Positions 1 to 9,856 are shown, numbered from the stretch's first letter. The stretch is 64,000 bases of DNA from an uncultured Prochlorococcus sp. (GCA_902600475.1 CACKJM010000002.1:57662-121661); one strand, 5' to 3'. Notes: a model not told the origin generated them from the letters alone. A program made the numbers and translations.

Positions 1-895
1 AAAGCGCATAAGAATTTATAAAGTCAAAACTTTTATGAGGGATAGAGACATTAAGCATTCTCAAGAAATTGTATAATTTTTCATCTTTAAGGGCTTTGCC
101 TTTCTCCAAAAACATTTCTTTTTCTTGATTTGTTTTCCACATATTCATATATTCAAACTTCAAGGGCTTTAAGTGCCAAATATTGTCTATTAATTTCCAT
201 ATATTTAAATATTCGTTGAGGTTATTTTGAATTGTTATTAAATAAGAAGATTCATCAATACTCAAATTTGTTTTATTTATAGATCGATCTTTTATGTCAA
301 TAGAGTATGGTTTTATTCCAAGAAACCATCCTTCAATAATTAATAAATCAGGATTATCTATTCTCCAATGAGATCTATCTCCTAAACCATCTCTTAAAGA
401 TTTATCGAAAACTGGTACATTTAATTCACCATTTATCTTCCAATTTAATAATTTCTCATACATTAAATTTACTGAGTGACTACCTGGAAAGCCTCTTGAA
501 ACATTCCATGGGTTATTCTTAATTGCTAATTTCATTTCATCTGATGGGAGATAAAAGTCATCAATTGATATAACAGAAATTTTGAAATTTAATTTTAAAG
601 ATATAGCTTCGAGCCAATTACCTAGTGTTGTTTTACCTGTACCAGGTAGAGCTGAAATCCCAATAATTTTTCTATCAGAAAAATAATTTTGAAATTTATA
701 AGCCTGAGATAAAATAGGCAAAGCTAAACCCCAAATCCAATCATCATTTACTTTATTGTTCCAATATTGATCAATTGAAAGTATGTTTCTTTGATTATTC
801 CAAAAATTGAACCAATCATCCAAGGATTCCCAACCAATATCAACAATTAATTTTTCAAATTTATCAAGAGGGAAATTAATATCTAAATCTTTCAT
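1..895 (-). CDS. glyK: D-glycerate 3-kinase, partial (C-terminus beyond left edge)
   Basis: The enzyme phosphorylates D-glycerate to 3-phosphoglycerate with ATP; in cyanobacteria and plants this is the last step of photorespiration. The reading frame starts at the ATG whose complement is at 893-895 and runs off the window edge, so about 298 residues are visible. A P-loop reading ALPGTGKT lies near residues 80-90, followed by SDDFYLP, a nucleoside-kinase-like acceptor loop, and by LLIIEGWFLGIKP, typical of the plant/cyanobacterial GLYK family. The start is 5 bp from the stop of the phosphatase gene upstream, so it is probably the last gene of the operon that begins with the GH13 phosphorylase. 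In that context it would also recapture glycerate released from glucosylglycerate. The family call is firm; the exact physiological role is inferred. Confidence 0.85.
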   Translation of the reverse strand, partial: MKDLDINFPLDKFEKLIVDIGWESLDDWFNFWNNQRNILSIDQYWNNKVNDDWIWGLALPILSQAYKFQNYFSDRKIIGISALPGTGKTTLGNWLEAISLKLNFKISVISIDDFYLPSDEMKLAIKNNPWNVSRGFPGSHSVNLMYEKLLNWKINGELNVPVFDKSLRDGLGDRSHWRIDNPDLLIIEGWFLGIKPYSIDIKDRSINKTNLSIDESSYLITIQNNLNEYLNIWKLIDNIWHLKPLKFEYMNMWKTNQEKEMFLEKGKALKDEKLYNFLRMLNVSIPHKSFDFINSYAL

Positions 896-899
896 CTTT

Positions 900-1697
900 C
901 TAACTCAGTTCTCGCTTATTTATCAATTTATTGATTTCATTTTTCCAACCATATCCATTTGGTTCAGAAGCTAAAGTAAATTCCAAATCTTTCAATTGAT
1001 CTAGTAAATTTAAGTTAGGTCCATTTATTCCAGGAATAACAACTCTAATATCTGAGTTTAAAAGTAGAGGCAAATCATTAGGAGAATCGCCTAAACCTAT
1101 AATTTCAATATTTTGAACATTTGAATATTCTTTTAAAGCATTTATTGCTTTACCTTTATTGGATTTTGTAGATAATAAGTGACTCATTCTATTTCCCTTA
1201 AAAATATCAACATTGTACTTTTTACAACAGATATTAATTTTCTCCTCTAAATAACTTGGCGGATTTAAAAAAGGCATGCTCCAATGCCTATCACGCATTA
1301 AGTTCAATGAGTTTCCCTCTAAACCTGTGAGCTGAGTGGCTTCTTGGTCAGTGAGATTATTAAGAGGAGTAAGTTTATAATCGATTTCATTAGAAATAAA
1401 ATTTAAGATTTCTTCAAGAGATTCGTATTTTATTCCAAGAATAATTTCTCCATTTACTCTTTTAAGAGATTCACCATATATGGCCGCACCATTCTCAACA
1501 ATATAAGGATCCGTCAAATTAAGTTCCTTTCTAATAACTTTCACTTCAGAAGCGGTTTTGCTTGTACAAAGAATTACGGGTATAGATAATTTTTGCAGTT
1601 CTTTTATAGTTTCTCTAGCAGGAGTTAAATCATAGGAGTGATCCATTAAGGTACCATCCACATCACTTACCACCCAAACAGAAGAATTTTCTATCAT
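900..1697 (-). CDS. gpgP: HAD phosphatase, probable glucosyl-3-phosphoglycerate phosphatase
   Basis: This HAD-superfamily phosphatase resembles mannosyl-3-phosphoglycerate phosphatases. It probably removes the phosphate from glucosyl-3-phosphoglycerate to give the compatible solute glucosylglycerate. HAD motif I is SDVDGTL at residues 11-17, with D12 the expected nucleophile. Motif II is in LCTSKTASE, a conserved Lys lies in SNKGKAI, and motif IV is GLGDSPNDLPLL near residues 200-210. The length of 265 residues is usual for the family. It sits 2 bp after the GH13 phosphorylase gene and 4 bp before the glycerate kinase gene, and the matching synthase is divergent at 3511. Substrate specificity is inferred from this neighbourhood; the family is clear. 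Confidence 0.85.
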   Translation of the reverse strand: MIENSSVWVVSDVDGTLMDHSYDLTPARETIKELQKLSIPVILCTSKTASEVKVIRKELNLTDPYIVENGAAIYGESLKRVNGEIILGIKYESLEEILNFISNEIDYKLTPLNNLTDQEATQLTGLEGNSLNLMRDRHWSMPFLNPPSYLEEKINICCKKYNVDIFKGNRMSHLLSTKSNKGKAINALKEYSNVQNIEIIGLGDSPNDLPLLLNSDIRVVIPGINGPNLNLLDQLKDLEFTLASEPNGYGWKNEINKLINKRELS

Positions 1698-1699
1698 AT

Positions 1700-3460
1700 T
1701 TATAAAGCACTAAGCCAAATTACTTGAAAAGGATCAAGACTAATATTTTTGCAATTGTATTTAGTAGATGTTAAAAAATCTTGGGTATTGAAATCATTAT
1801 CAATTATTTTTGGAAGATCATTATCATTCAATTGATAATTAATTTTATTTTCAGTCATATTATGGATTGCAAAAACAGACTTAGGACCTTTACTTCTTTT
1901 AATTACAACAATATCACTTCTACCTTTAGACAAACATTTCATTTCCGAACAAGGATGAAATTGTTTTAATTCTGATCTAACATCCATGGCATTACGAAGA
2001 TATTTCAAGTTTTTATTAGCATTAGATTCAGGATTATTTAAAACAGCTAAAAGATTTTCTGATTTAAACTTTTCTCTATTTAGGTCTCTTCTTTGACCTG
2101 TCATAGAAAAACTTTTGATATCATTTTCTGAAGCCAGTAATGCTGGCAAATAAAAGGCAGGAACCCCTTTCAGAGCCATTACTAATAATTGACTCAAAAT
2201 AAATCTCTCATATTGAAATCTTTTAGTATCTCTACTAGAATCTTCCATTGCACTCCACCAACTAATATTCAATTCATAAGGTTTATCATCACCATTTGAT
2301 AAACGTCTATGACTTACTAATCCACCTCTTTTCTCACAATTAATTAATAAATCCTTAATTCTCTGCTCATCCATTAAACCCTCAAGAGCTCTTAGCCCAA
2401 CACCATCGTGCGATGCAGTGAAATTAAATAAAGTTGTATTTTCAGGTAATATGGGCCAATCAAAAATCCATAAGTTTAGAATATCAGCTCTTGAAGTAAT
2501 AATTGCTTCTAGGAGAAGAGGAGGCAATGGGAAATTGTATGCCATATGGGCTTCATTATCAGGAATCAGATAGGATAGATTTTCCTTCTGAGGAACATTA
2601 GTTTCAGTTATTAAAACTCCCTCATCAAGAAGATTATTTAAAAGAACTCTCAAGAGTTTCACAATTGAATGTGCTTTTGGTAAATGCAAGCACGTTGTCC
2701 CTGATTCCTTCCAAATAAAACCTACAGCATCAAGCCTGAACCATTTAATTCCATTAGATAAATAGGTAATAATTAAATTTAAGAACTCAAGAGTCATTTT
2801 TGGATTATGCCAATTCAAATCAATTTGATCTGGACCAAAAGTTGTCCAAACTTGTTTAGGGCCATCTTCAGTATTTATTTGAGAAAACAAAGAGGAGCTT
2901 CTTGGCCTAACTACATTTGACCAGTCAAGATTTTGTTTCGGTGAAAAAACATTTGATATGCCCGGTTCTTGGGATTTAATAAATTGTTGAACCCATGGGT
3001 GAGATGATGAGACATGGTTTAGTACTAAATCAGCCATTAAATCATGATTTTTAGAAATACTTTTGAGATCATCCCAACTACCAAATTTTTCTTCTAAGGA
3101 ATCATAACTTGAAACTGCAAAACCTCCATCACTTGTAGATTTTAAAAAAGGAAGAATATGTACAACTTTAGAAAGACTGCCAAAATGTTTACTTAACAAC
3201 TCACTAAGAGTTATTAATGTTGCCTCGCCATTTCTATAAATACTATCTGCATAAGTTATCAAAACCGAATGAGATTCATTCCATCTTTCCTTGTCTATTA
3301 TTTCTTCATAAGCAGATTTCTCTGAGAAATCATCTAAAATCTGCAATAATTGATTTGAAATAAAATTAATTTCTTCTGTAGTAGAATTTGAATAAATTGT
3401 TTTTAACAATTTATCAATATTTAATCTATCTAATTTTTTCTCTGAATCAATTTGCTTCAC
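1700..3460 (-). CDS. GH13 family phosphorylase, probably glucosylglycerate phosphorylase (sucrose-phosphorylase-like)
   Basis: This 586-residue (beta/alpha)8 enzyme belongs to the sucrose-phosphorylase-like branch of GH13. The expected catalytic triad is present: nucleophile D244 in FRLDAVGF, acid/base E286 in LITETNVP, and transition-state stabiliser D352 in TASHDGVG. Homologues are often labelled sucrose phosphorylase, but members of this branch (GH13_18) that sit with glucosylglycerate genes are known to phosphorolyse glucosylglycerate to glucose 1-phosphate and D-glycerate. Here the gene is in an operon with the phosphatase and glycerate kinase and diverges from the synthase, which favours that reading. 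The start is GTG at 3458-3460 on the complement; no Shine-Dalgarno site is obvious. Sucrose remains a possible alternative substrate. Confidence 0.8.
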   Translation of the reverse strand: MKQIDSEKKLDRLNIDKLLKTIYSNSTTEEINFISNQLLQILDDFSEKSAYEEIIDKERWNESHSVLITYADSIYRNGEATLITLSELLSKHFGSLSKVVHILPFLKSTSDGGFAVSSYDSLEEKFGSWDDLKSISKNHDLMADLVLNHVSSSHPWVQQFIKSQEPGISNVFSPKQNLDWSNVVRPRSSSLFSQINTEDGPKQVWTTFGPDQIDLNWHNPKMTLEFLNLIITYLSNGIKWFRLDAVGFIWKESGTTCLHLPKAHSIVKLLRVLLNNLLDEGVLITETNVPQKENLSYLIPDNEAHMAYNFPLPPLLLEAIITSRADILNLWIFDWPILPENTTLFNFTASHDGVGLRALEGLMDEQRIKDLLINCEKRGGLVSHRRLSNGDDKPYELNISWWSAMEDSSRDTKRFQYERFILSQLLVMALKGVPAFYLPALLASENDIKSFSMTGQRRDLNREKFKSENLLAVLNNPESNANKNLKYLRNAMDVRSELKQFHPCSEMKCLSKGRSDIVVIKRSKGPKSVFAIHNMTENKINYQLNDNDLPKIIDNDFNTQDFLTSTKYNCKNISLDPFQVIWLSAL

Positions 3461-3477
3461 TTTGAAAAAATCAACGA

Positions 3478-3489
3478 AGTATTAATACT
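3478..3489. promoter_or_regulatory. 12-bp perfect palindrome in the divergent glucosylglycerate promoter
   Basis: AGTATTAATACT is a perfect 12-bp palindrome in the 50-bp gap between the phosphorylase gene (minus, start 3460) and gpgS (plus, start 3511). It is 18 bp upstream of one start and 21 bp upstream of the other, so one factor bound here could control both directions. It is not an NtcA site, because the GTA/TAC arms are separated by 4 bases rather than 8. The palindrome is visible; a regulatory role is inferred. Confidence 0.4.
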
Positions 3490-3510
3490 ATTCTGCACAT
3501 CAATTAGAAA

Positions 3511-4737
3511 ATGGACTTTCAACAAGGGTTAATCACAACAATACATGAATATGGAGTTACAAGAAATTTACTTAAAGAATTAAACAAAAATCTAAAAAAA
3601 AGATCAACAAGCATTTTAATACCTTGCTTATATGAAGAGTTTGAGCGTCCAGCATTAAAAGACATAAGAGAAGTTTTAAAAGACCTTACAGGCTTAAATG
3701 AATTAGTTATTGCTCTCTCTGCAAAAACTGTTCAGCAAGTTAAAGCAGCAAAAACATTTTTTGACTCAATGCCATTTCCTGTTCACGTACAATGGACTAA
3801 TTCTCCCTCTGTAATAGAGCTATTAAAAAGCCAAGAAAAAAATGGGTTAGAACTTTTAGGAACTCCAGGTAAAGGATGGGCTGTCTGGCAAGGAATAGGA
3901 GTTGCTACGAGAAAATCAGAAGTCGTTGCTCTTTTTGATGCTGATATAAGAACTTTTAGTCCTATGTATCCTTCAAGAATGATACTTCCACTTCTGGATG
4001 AATCATATGGAATATCATATGTAAAGGCCTTTTACAGCAGATTATCCTTAGAAACCAATCAATTACAAGGTAGAGCAACAAGATTATTCGTGGGTCCCTT
4101 ATTGGCAAGTCTTGAGCAGTTAGTAGGGAAAGGTCCCTTTTTACAATATCTTCAATCATTTAGATATCCATTAGCAGGTGAGTTTGCTTTCACTAAAGAC
4201 CTCGCGATGAATTTAAGAATTCCTTGTGACTGGGGTTTAGAGATAGGTTTATTATCAGAGGTTTATAGAAACGTAAGAACCTCCAAAATAGCTCAAGTTG
4301 ACCTAGGTTTGTTTGATCATAAACATAAGAATATTGGTGATTCATCTAAAGAAGGATTGCAAAAAATGTGTACAGAAATACTTTCAAGTGTTTTAAGAGG
4401 TCTCATGGAGCATCAAGCAGAGACCTTAACAAGTACTCAACTAGCCACCCTAGAAGTTCTTTATAAAAGAGTTGGGGAAGATCGGGTAAAACAATTTGGA
4501 TTAGATTCAGCAGTTAATCAACTTCCATACGATAGGCATGAAGAAGAGCTTTCAGTACAAAAATTTGCGAAATTATTGAGACCGGCTACAGAAGATTACT
4601 TAGCATGCCCTACAACACAGCAGTTACCAAGTTGGTCAAGAGTTCTTTCTTGTGAGAACAAATTGCAAGAAGATTTGGCAATAGCGGGTTCACAAGATAT
4701 TAAGACAACTGAAAAAGAATTAATTAAAAACTTCTAA
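3511..4737 (+). CDS. gpgS: Glucosyl-3-phosphoglycerate synthase
   Basis: This retaining glycosyltransferase (GT-A fold, GT81-like) transfers glucose from an NDP-glucose donor to 3-phosphoglycerate, the committed step to glucosylglycerate. Marine picocyanobacteria accumulate this solute, reportedly more so when nitrogen is scarce. In 408 residues one sees [15 protein letters not shown] near residue 34, then the metal-binding [10 protein letters not shown] (DxD) near residue 143, and GEFAFTKD plus [13 protein letters not shown] downstream, as in GpgS proteins. It diverges from the phosphorylase-phosphatase-kinase operon across only 50 bp. Its stop overlaps the convergent ureC stop by 4 bp. The ATG at 3511 matches the usual N-terminus. 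Confidence 0.92.
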   Translation: MDFQQGLITTIHEYGVTRNLLKELNKNLKKRSTSILIPCLYEEFERPALKDIREVLKDLTGLNELVIALSAKTVQQVKAAKTFFDSMPFPVHVQWTNSPSVIELLKSQEKNGLELLGTPGKGWAVWQGIGVATRKSEVVALFDADIRTFSPMYPSRMILPLLDESYGISYVKAFYSRLSLETNQLQGRATRLFVGPLLASLEQLVGKGPFLQYLQSFRYPLAGEFAFTKDLAMNLRIPCDWGLEIGLLSEVYRNVRTSKIAQVDLGLFDHKHKNIGDSSKEGLQKMCTEILSSVLRGLMEHQAETLTSTQLATLEVLYKRVGEDRVKQFGLDSAVNQLPYDRHEEELSVQKFAKLLRPATEDYLACPTTQQLPSWSRVLSCENKLQEDLAIAGSQDIKTTEKELIKNF

Positions 4738-6443
4738 AGTAAAAAGTACCTTTGAGCCATGGGTACTTCATCAAGAGGCTCACAAGTAAGAAGTTCCCCA
4801 TCAGAAAAAACTTCATAAGTTTGAGGATCAACTGAAATATTAGGTAGTTTATTATTAAGTTTTAAGTGTGATTTATTGATATTTCTAGTGTTTTCTACGG
4901 CAATACATTTCTTTTTTAAGCCTAATTTATTTGGAATATTTTGATCAATTGAATTTTTACTTAAGAAGGTAAAAGAACTCTTAATTAGAGATTGGCCGAA
5001 GCTTGCAAACATAGGCCGACCATGTACAGGCCCTGGAGTAGGAATTGAAGCATTTGCATCACCCATTTGGGACCAAACTATAGAACCTCCTTTAACAACT
5101 AATTCAGGCTTTACCGCAAAGAAGGAAGGTTTCCACAATGCCAAATCCGCAATTTTACCCTTTTCTATAGACCCAACATGTTTATCAATACCATGAGCTA
5201 TTGCAGGATTAATTGTGACCTTAGAAATATATCTCTTTACTCTGTAATTATCGTTTCTATCAGAATCCTGCGATAGCGGACCCCTTTGGACTTTCATTTT
5301 ATGAGCCGTTTGAAATGTTCTTGTAATTACTTCACCAACTCTTCCCATAGCTTGAGAATCACTAGCAATAATTGAAAAGGCACCTATATCATGCAATATA
5401 TCCTCAGCTGCAATAGTCTCTCTTCTGATCCTAGATTCAGCAAATGCAATATCTTCTGGGATTTTAGAATCTAAATGATGACAAACCATTAACATGTCAA
5501 GATGTTCTTCTAATGTGTTCCTTGTATAGGGCCTTGTGGGATTAGTACTACTTGGAAGAACATTTTTTTCTCCACAAATTTTAATAATATCTGGAGCATG
5601 ACCTCCACCTGCTCCTTCGGTATGAAAAGTATGAATAGTTCTTCCTGAAATAGCGTTGATAGTATCTTCAACAAAACCTGCTTCATTCAAAGTATCAGTA
5701 TGAATACATACTTGTACGTCAAACTTATCTGCAACATTAAGACAAGAATTTATAGTAGAGGGAGTGGTTCCCCAATCCTCATGAAGCTTCAACCCACATG
5801 CACCAGCTTCAACTTGATCAATAAGATTGAGTTCGTTTGTTGAGTTTCCTTTTCCAAAAAAACCAAGATTCATGGGAAATGCTTCTGCAGATTGAAGCAT
5901 TCTTGAAATATGAAAAGAACCCGGAGTACAAGTAGTGGCATTTGTGCCTGTTGCAGGTCCCGTTCCTCCTCCCAACATGGTTGTAATTCCTGAGGCAAGT
6001 GCTGTCTCAATTTGTTGGGGACAGATAAAATGAATATGAGTATCTATTGAACCTGCAGTAAGAATATGGCCTTCTCCAGCTATTACTTCTGTTGATGAAC
6101 CAATAACAATATCGACATTATCCTGTATATCAGGATTGCCAGCCTTACCAATTTCAAAAATCATTCCATCTTTTATACCCACATCAGCCTTAATTATTCC
6201 CCACCAATCTATGATCAAGGCATTAGTTATTACGGTATCTACAGCTCCATCAGCTCTTCTTACTTGAGACTGTCCCATCCCATCTCGAATAACTTTACCT
6301 CCACCGAATTTAACTTCATCTCCGTATGTAGTTAAATCCTTTTCTACTTCAATAAATAGTTGGGTATCAGCAAGCCTTACTCTATCTCCGGTGGTTGGTC
6401 CGTAAGTTTGAGCATAAGTATTTCTATCAATTTTATAGGACAT
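4734..6443 (-). CDS. ureC: Urease subunit alpha
   Basis: This is the catalytic subunit of urease, which hydrolyses urea to ammonia and carbamate in the cytoplasm. The 569 residues carry every active-site residue expected: nickel ligands H136 and H138 (DTHIHF), carbamylated K219 (GLKLHEDWG), H248 (IHTD), H274 (HTEGAGGGH) and D362 (ASDSQAMG), with flap residues C321 and H322 in MVCHHLD. It is the last gene of the ureD-ureA-ureB-ureC run and starts 4 bp after ureB. The product joins UreA and UreB as (alpha beta gamma)3 and needs UreD, UreE, UreF and UreG for nickel loading. Confidence 0.98.
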   Translation of the reverse strand: MSYKIDRNTYAQTYGPTTGDRVRLADTQLFIEVEKDLTTYGDEVKFGGGKVIRDGMGQSQVRRADGAVDTVITNALIIDWWGIIKADVGIKDGMIFEIGKAGNPDIQDNVDIVIGSSTEVIAGEGHILTAGSIDTHIHFICPQQIETALASGITTMLGGGTGPATGTNATTCTPGSFHISRMLQSAEAFPMNLGFFGKGNSTNELNLIDQVEAGACGLKLHEDWGTTPSTINSCLNVADKFDVQVCIHTDTLNEAGFVEDTINAISGRTIHTFHTEGAGGGHAPDIIKICGEKNVLPSSTNPTRPYTRNTLEEHLDMLMVCHHLDSKIPEDIAFAESRIRRETIAAEDILHDIGAFSIIASDSQAMGRVGEVITRTFQTAHKMKVQRGPLSQDSDRNDNYRVKRYISKVTINPAIAHGIDKHVGSIEKGKIADLALWKPSFFAVKPELVVKGGSIVWSQMGDANASIPTPGPVHGRPMFASFGQSLIKSSFTFLSKNSIDQNIPNKLGLKKKCIAVENTRNINKSHLKLNNKLPNISVDPQTYEVFSDGELLTCEPLDEVPMAQRYFLL

Positions 6444-6447
6444 AATT

Positions 6448-6768
6448 TTAAGTATCTAAAGAACCGTTAACCAATGAATTAAAACCATGTGCAATTCTTA
6501 AACCTGCATATGGAACTAATTTGACATCAGTTGTATCTCCTGGTTCAAATCTAATCGCTGTTCCTGCAGGAATGTCAAGACGCATACCAAGTGTTAATTC
6601 TCGATCAAAAATTAAAGCCTTATTAGCTTCAAAAAAATGATAATGAGATCCAATTTGTACAGGTCTATCTCCAGAATTAGAAACTGTTAATGTTTTAACT
6701 TCCTTACCAAGATTTAATTCGATTTCACCTTGTTCAGAAATTATTTCACCAGGAATTAAATTACTCAT
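6448..6768 (-). CDS. ureB: Urease subunit beta
   Basis: UreB is a structural subunit of the urease trimer of heterotrimers. The 106-residue protein opens with [17 protein letters not shown] and contains [17 protein letters not shown] sequence ([12 protein letters not shown]) and [16 protein letters not shown], all hallmarks of UreB. It is separated from ureA by 2 bp and from ureC by 4 bp, which indicates translational coupling in one operon. The order A-B-C with separate small subunits is the usual bacterial arrangement. Confidence 0.97.
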   Translation of the reverse strand: MSNLIPGEIISEQGEIELNLGKEVKTLTVSNSGDRPVQIGSHYHFFEANKALIFDRELTLGMRLDIPAGTAIRFEPGDTTDVKLVPYAGLRIAHGFNSLVNGSLDT

Positions 6769-6770
6769 AA

Positions 6771-7073
6771 CTAATTAATCGGATTGTGAATAGTAACTAA
6801 CTTTGTCCCATCAGGGAAAACTGCTTCTATTTGAACTTCATCAACCATTTCAGGAATACCCTCCATAACTTGTGATTTTGAAAGCCAAGTAGTTCCCTCT
6901 GACATTAATTGACTTACACTTTTTCCATCTCGAGCTCCTTCAAGAACTTGAAAACTCAAAAAAGCAATTGTTTCAGGATAATTAAGCTTAAGACCTCGAC
7001 TAAGCCTTCTTTCAGCTAAAAGCGCAGCAGAAAAAATTAATAATTTATCTTTTTCTTGAGGTGAAAGATGCAT
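6771..7073 (-). CDS. ureA: Urease subunit gamma
   Basis: UreA is the 100-residue small subunit of urease. It begins [14 protein letters not shown] and contains [13 protein letters not shown] and [20 protein letters not shown], the standard UreA signatures. It is the first structural gene of the operon, 50 bp downstream of ureD. That gap is AT-rich and could hold a secondary promoter, but no clear site was seen. Confidence 0.97.
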   Translation of the reverse strand: MHLSPQEKDKLLIFSAALLAERRLSRGLKLNYPETIAFLSFQVLEGARDGKSVSQLMSEGTTWLSKSQVMEGIPEMVDEVQIEAVFPDGTKLVTIHNPIN

Positions 7074-7123
7074 AATAAAAAATTAATCTATAAATTCTGA
7101 AAAAAGGTTCTTTTTGAACATAA

Positions 7124-8026
7124 TTAATAATTCATAGAATCTTGTAAAGGCCATACTCCTTGATATTTTGGCTCACAAAATCCACAAACAGACCTAATTT
7201 GTTTCCAAATACAAAAAAAACATTTCCTAGCATCTTGAGAAGAACTCCCTAGGAATCTTACAGAGATACCATTTTCAAGGATTCCAATAGATAAATTATT
7301 ATCAGTTTCATTGAAAATCTTTTTTATATTTCCAACAAGATTATTTATTTTTGACTTGGAAAAATCTTTTTCGCAAATCCAAATTAAGGATCCAAAAACA
7401 GGCATGTAATCCATGCCTGACTTGGAAACATAACTTGACTTAGATAATTCAATTTGATCGACATATTCCCAATCATCATATAAATCATTATTTCTAATAA
7501 TTTCTAATTTAGACCTAAAAACTCCACTCTCAATAGATTCTCCGGAAGAAGATCTTCCAAGTCTTATTAAATCAGTAAATAAAAAACTTGAAGTTTCAGA
7601 AATAGATACTTTAAACATTTGATCATATAAACCATTTGCAAAGATAATTGTTTCTTGTGGAAGAAATTCCAAATGAGAATTATCAAGAATCCTTATGAGA
7701 TTTTTTTGCTTTGAAAAAGTTCCTTTTGGATTAATTTTAGATATCCCAACTGATCCATATACTTTCTGAGCTGAAGAAGTAGTCAACAAAGCCTTTGAAT
7801 TTTTTTCAAGATTTACCTCCATTTCAAGTAAATCTCCTCCAACCAATCCCCCTGCAGTATGAAGAACAGGTACAATACACCTCCCATCCTGATCATGAGT
7901 AGACTTTAATAACTTGTAAGGAGAAGTTGATTTAGATTTAAAGATTGTTTTATCAACATTTCCTAAACTTGCTTTATTATTGAAAAAATCTAAGAAACAA
8001 TTACCTTCCCAAGAAGTTTTAATCAT
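7124..8026 (-). CDS. ureD: Urease accessory protein UreD
   Basis: UreD (also called UreH) is the scaffold that binds apo-urease and, with UreF and UreG, delivers nickel to the active site. The 300 residues include [15 protein letters not shown] (near residue 55) and [14 protein letters not shown], the two best conserved UreD motifs, and a C-terminal [11 protein letters not shown]. The ATG at 8026 is used; it lies 48 bp from the divergent ureE gene. It appears to head the minus-strand ureDABC operon. Confidence 0.95.
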   Translation of the reverse strand: MIKTSWEGNCFLDFFNNKASLGNVDKTIFKSKSTSPYKLLKSTHDQDGRCIVPVLHTAGGLVGGDLLEMEVNLEKNSKALLTTSSAQKVYGSVGISKINPKGTFSKQKNLIRILDNSHLEFLPQETIIFANGLYDQMFKVSISETSSFLFTDLIRLGRSSSGESIESGVFRSKLEIIRNNDLYDDWEYVDQIELSKSSYVSKSGMDYMPVFGSLIWICEKDFSKSKINNLVGNIKKIFNETDNNLSIGILENGISVRFLGSSSQDARKCFFCIWKQIRSVCGFCEPKYQGVWPLQDSMNY

Positions 8027-8036
8027 AAATTGTTTT

Positions 8037-8056
8037 CTTTAATTACTAAATTAAAG
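8037..8056. promoter_or_regulatory. 20-bp inverted repeat between ureD and ureE
   Basis: CTTTAATTACTAAATTAAAG has two perfect 8-bp arms (CTTTAATT / AATTAAAG) around ACTA. It fills the centre of the 48-bp gap between the divergent ureDABC and ureEFG operons, 11 bp from the ureD start. A canonical NtcA site (GTA-N8-TAC) was looked for here and not found. It could be a shared operator or simply AT-rich promoter sequence. Confidence 0.4.
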
Positions 8057-8074
8057 TAACCAAAAATTTTGATT

Positions 8075-8524
8075 ATGAAAATGAATAAACAAATAGTTGT
8101 AACTGATTGGATTAAGGAAAAACCAAGATTAGGTTCATTTTTAAAACTTACCTTAAGTTCAGATGAAAGAAGAATCTTACGAGGTAAAAGATTAACTGAT
8201 TGTAATCAAGAAATAATTTTACAATTACCTAGAGAGGGGAAATTAAATGATGGGGATATACTTCTAACCAATGAGTCCAATTTTTATGTAGAGATAATTG
8301 CCAAAAAAGAAATTTTAATTGAAATAAGTTCGAAATCTAAAATTGAGCTTATTAAAACTGCTTATCATCTAGGGAATAGGCATGTAGATGTAGAAATTGA
8401 AGGAGACATTCTTCTAACAAAAAGTGATTACGTAATAAAAAATATGCTTAAAAATTTTAATGTTGATATCGTAAATATCCAGAAAAAATTTTTTCCGGAA
8501 ACAGGTGCCCATAGTCATGATTAA
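8075..8524 (+). CDS. ureE: Urease accessory protein UreE
   Basis: UreE is the nickel metallochaperone that hands Ni to UreG. About 149 residues show LTLSSDERRILRGKRLT near the N-terminus, LGNRHVDVEI in the metal-binding domain, and VQKKFFPETGAHSHD-like C-terminal residues (FFPETGAHSHD). The His-rich tail seen in some UreE proteins is reduced to HSHD. ATG codons at 8075 and 8081 and a TTG at 8069 are all possible; 8075 is chosen as the first ATG. The gene overlaps ureF by a few bases, so ureE-ureF-ureG are co-transcribed. Confidence 0.94.
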   Translation: MKMNKQIVVTDWIKEKPRLGSFLKLTLSSDERRILRGKRLTDCNQEIILQLPREGKLNDGDILLTNESNFYVEIIAKKEILIEISSKSKIELIKTAYHLGNRHVDVEIEGDILLTKSDYVIKNMLKNFNVDIVNIQKKFFPETGAHSHD

Positions 8525-9203
8525 AAGTCACTTATTAAGATATTTGTTAATAAGCCCTAACTTACCAGTTGGAGGTTTTTGTTATTCGGAGGGATTGGAG
8601 AGTTACCTAAATGCTAAAGATTTAAAAGACTCAAATTCGGTAAAAGAATTAATTATAAGTGAACTAAAAATCGGCCAAATTAGACTAGATGCCAGATTAT
8701 TATTAGATTTTTTTGATATTTTCAATGAGTTAAACGACGGCAAAAATTTAAAAAGTAATTTACAAAAGCTATTGAGTTTAGATAGATGGATCTTGTCATC
8801 AAAAGACTCTGTCGAAATGAGAGAACAACAAATTCAAATGGCAAAATCTCTCTTTGATCTAACTAAGGAATTTGGATTTGAATATCTTCATAAAAAAAAT
8901 AAAAAAAACTCCTGGCCTTTAGCTTGGAGTTGGGCTAGTTATTGTTTTGAAATTACGAAGTTAGAGATGGTTGAGAATTTTTTCTACTCGTGGAGTGCAA
9001 ACCAACTTAGTGCAGCATTAAGGATTATTCCTATTGGTTCAACGAAAGCACAATTGATTCAGAGAGATTTATTAGTAATAATTTCAAAAGTTTCTAAAGA
9101 AATTATGGACAAAGAAATTGATGACATCTATTTTGGCAATATAGGTTTAGCCATGGCACAACAAAATCATAATGACCTTTATACAAAACTATTTAGAAAT
9201 TAA
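8517..9203 (+). CDS. ureF: Urease accessory protein UreF
   Basis: UreF acts with UreD and UreG as a checkpoint for nickel insertion. The product begins MIKSHLLRYLLISPNLPVGG, and PVGGFCYSEGLE is the typical UreF N-terminal motif. SANQLSAALRIIPIG near residue 165 is the conserved C-terminal helix region. ATG at 8517 is preferred over the in-frame GTG at 8505 because it gives the usual N-terminus; either start overlaps the end of ureE. The length of about 228 residues is normal. Confidence 0.93.
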   Translation: MIKSHLLRYLLISPNLPVGGFCYSEGLESYLNAKDLKDSNSVKELIISELKIGQIRLDARLLLDFFDIFNELNDGKNLKSNLQKLLSLDRWILSSKDSVEMREQQIQMAKSLFDLTKEFGFEYLHKKNKKNSWPLAWSWASYCFEITKLEMVENFFYSWSANQLSAALRIIPIGSTKAQLIQRDLLVIISKVSKEIMDKEIDDIYFGNIGLAMAQQNHNDLYTKLFRN

Positions 9204-9206
9204 TTT

Positions 9207-9818
9207 ATGAGCAGCAAATTGAGAGTAGGAGTTGCTGGGCCTGTAGGTTCAGGAAAAACTTCATTAGTAGAAACATTATGCTTAAGCCTGAAAAAAAATT
9301 ATGAGATAGCAGTTGTCACCAATGATATTTACACCAAAGAAGATGCTAACTTTCTTATAAATAAAAAAGTTTTAGAGGATGGAAGGATTATTGGTGTAGA
9401 AACAGGAGGTTGTCCTCATACAGCGATAAGAGAGGATTGTTCCTTAAATAAAAATGCAGTTTTAGATTTAGAAAATAAATATAATCCTTTAGATTTTGTT
9501 TTTGTAGAAAGTGGAGGTGATAATTTAGCATCTAGTTTTAGTCCAGAACTTGTAGATTTATCAATATACGTGATTGATGTATCTGCCGGAGACAAAATCC
9601 CTAGAAAAGGGGGCCCAGGGATAACAAGGTCAGATTTATTATTAATAAACAAAATTGACTTAGCAGATATGGTTGGTGCAGATTTAAATATTATGAAAAG
9701 TGATACTGAATTTATGCGAAAAGGGAAACCTTGGTTTTTTACTAACCTAAGTAGCGGCAAAGGAGTTGAAGAAATAACTCAATTTTTAGAATCAAATATA
9801 CCCAACAATCAAAACTAG
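9207..9818 (+). CDS. ureG: Urease accessory GTPase UreG
   Basis: UreG is the SIMIBI-class GTPase that powers nickel delivery to urease. It has 203 residues with P-loop [10 protein letters not shown] at residues 11-20, the nickel-binding [13 protein letters not shown] (CPH) near residue 71, the [11 protein letters not shown] motif and the guanine-specificity NKID sequence ([10 protein letters not shown]). It starts 3 bp after ureF. The CPH metal motif and G-domain are intact. Confidence 0.97.
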   Translation: MSSKLRVGVAGPVGSGKTSLVETLCLSLKKNYEIAVVTNDIYTKEDANFLINKKVLEDGRIIGVETGGCPHTAIREDCSLNKNAVLDLENKYNPLDFVFVESGGDNLASSFSPELVDLSIYVIDVSAGDKIPRKGGPGITRSDLLLINKIDLADMVGADLNIMKSDTEFMRKGKPWFFTNLSSGKGVEEITQFLESNIPNNQN

Positions 9819-9856
9819 AAAAATGTTCATTACTAATATATTGGATTCAACAAAAA

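Noticed and set aside
1781..1969. 62-residue plus-strand frame inside the GH13 gene
   Set aside because: Antisense to a conserved enzyme; Ile/Phe/Asn-rich composition typical of a shadow.
9416..9760. 114-residue minus-strand frame inside ureG
   Set aside because: It is antisense to an intact, strongly conserved ureG and shows no motif of its own.
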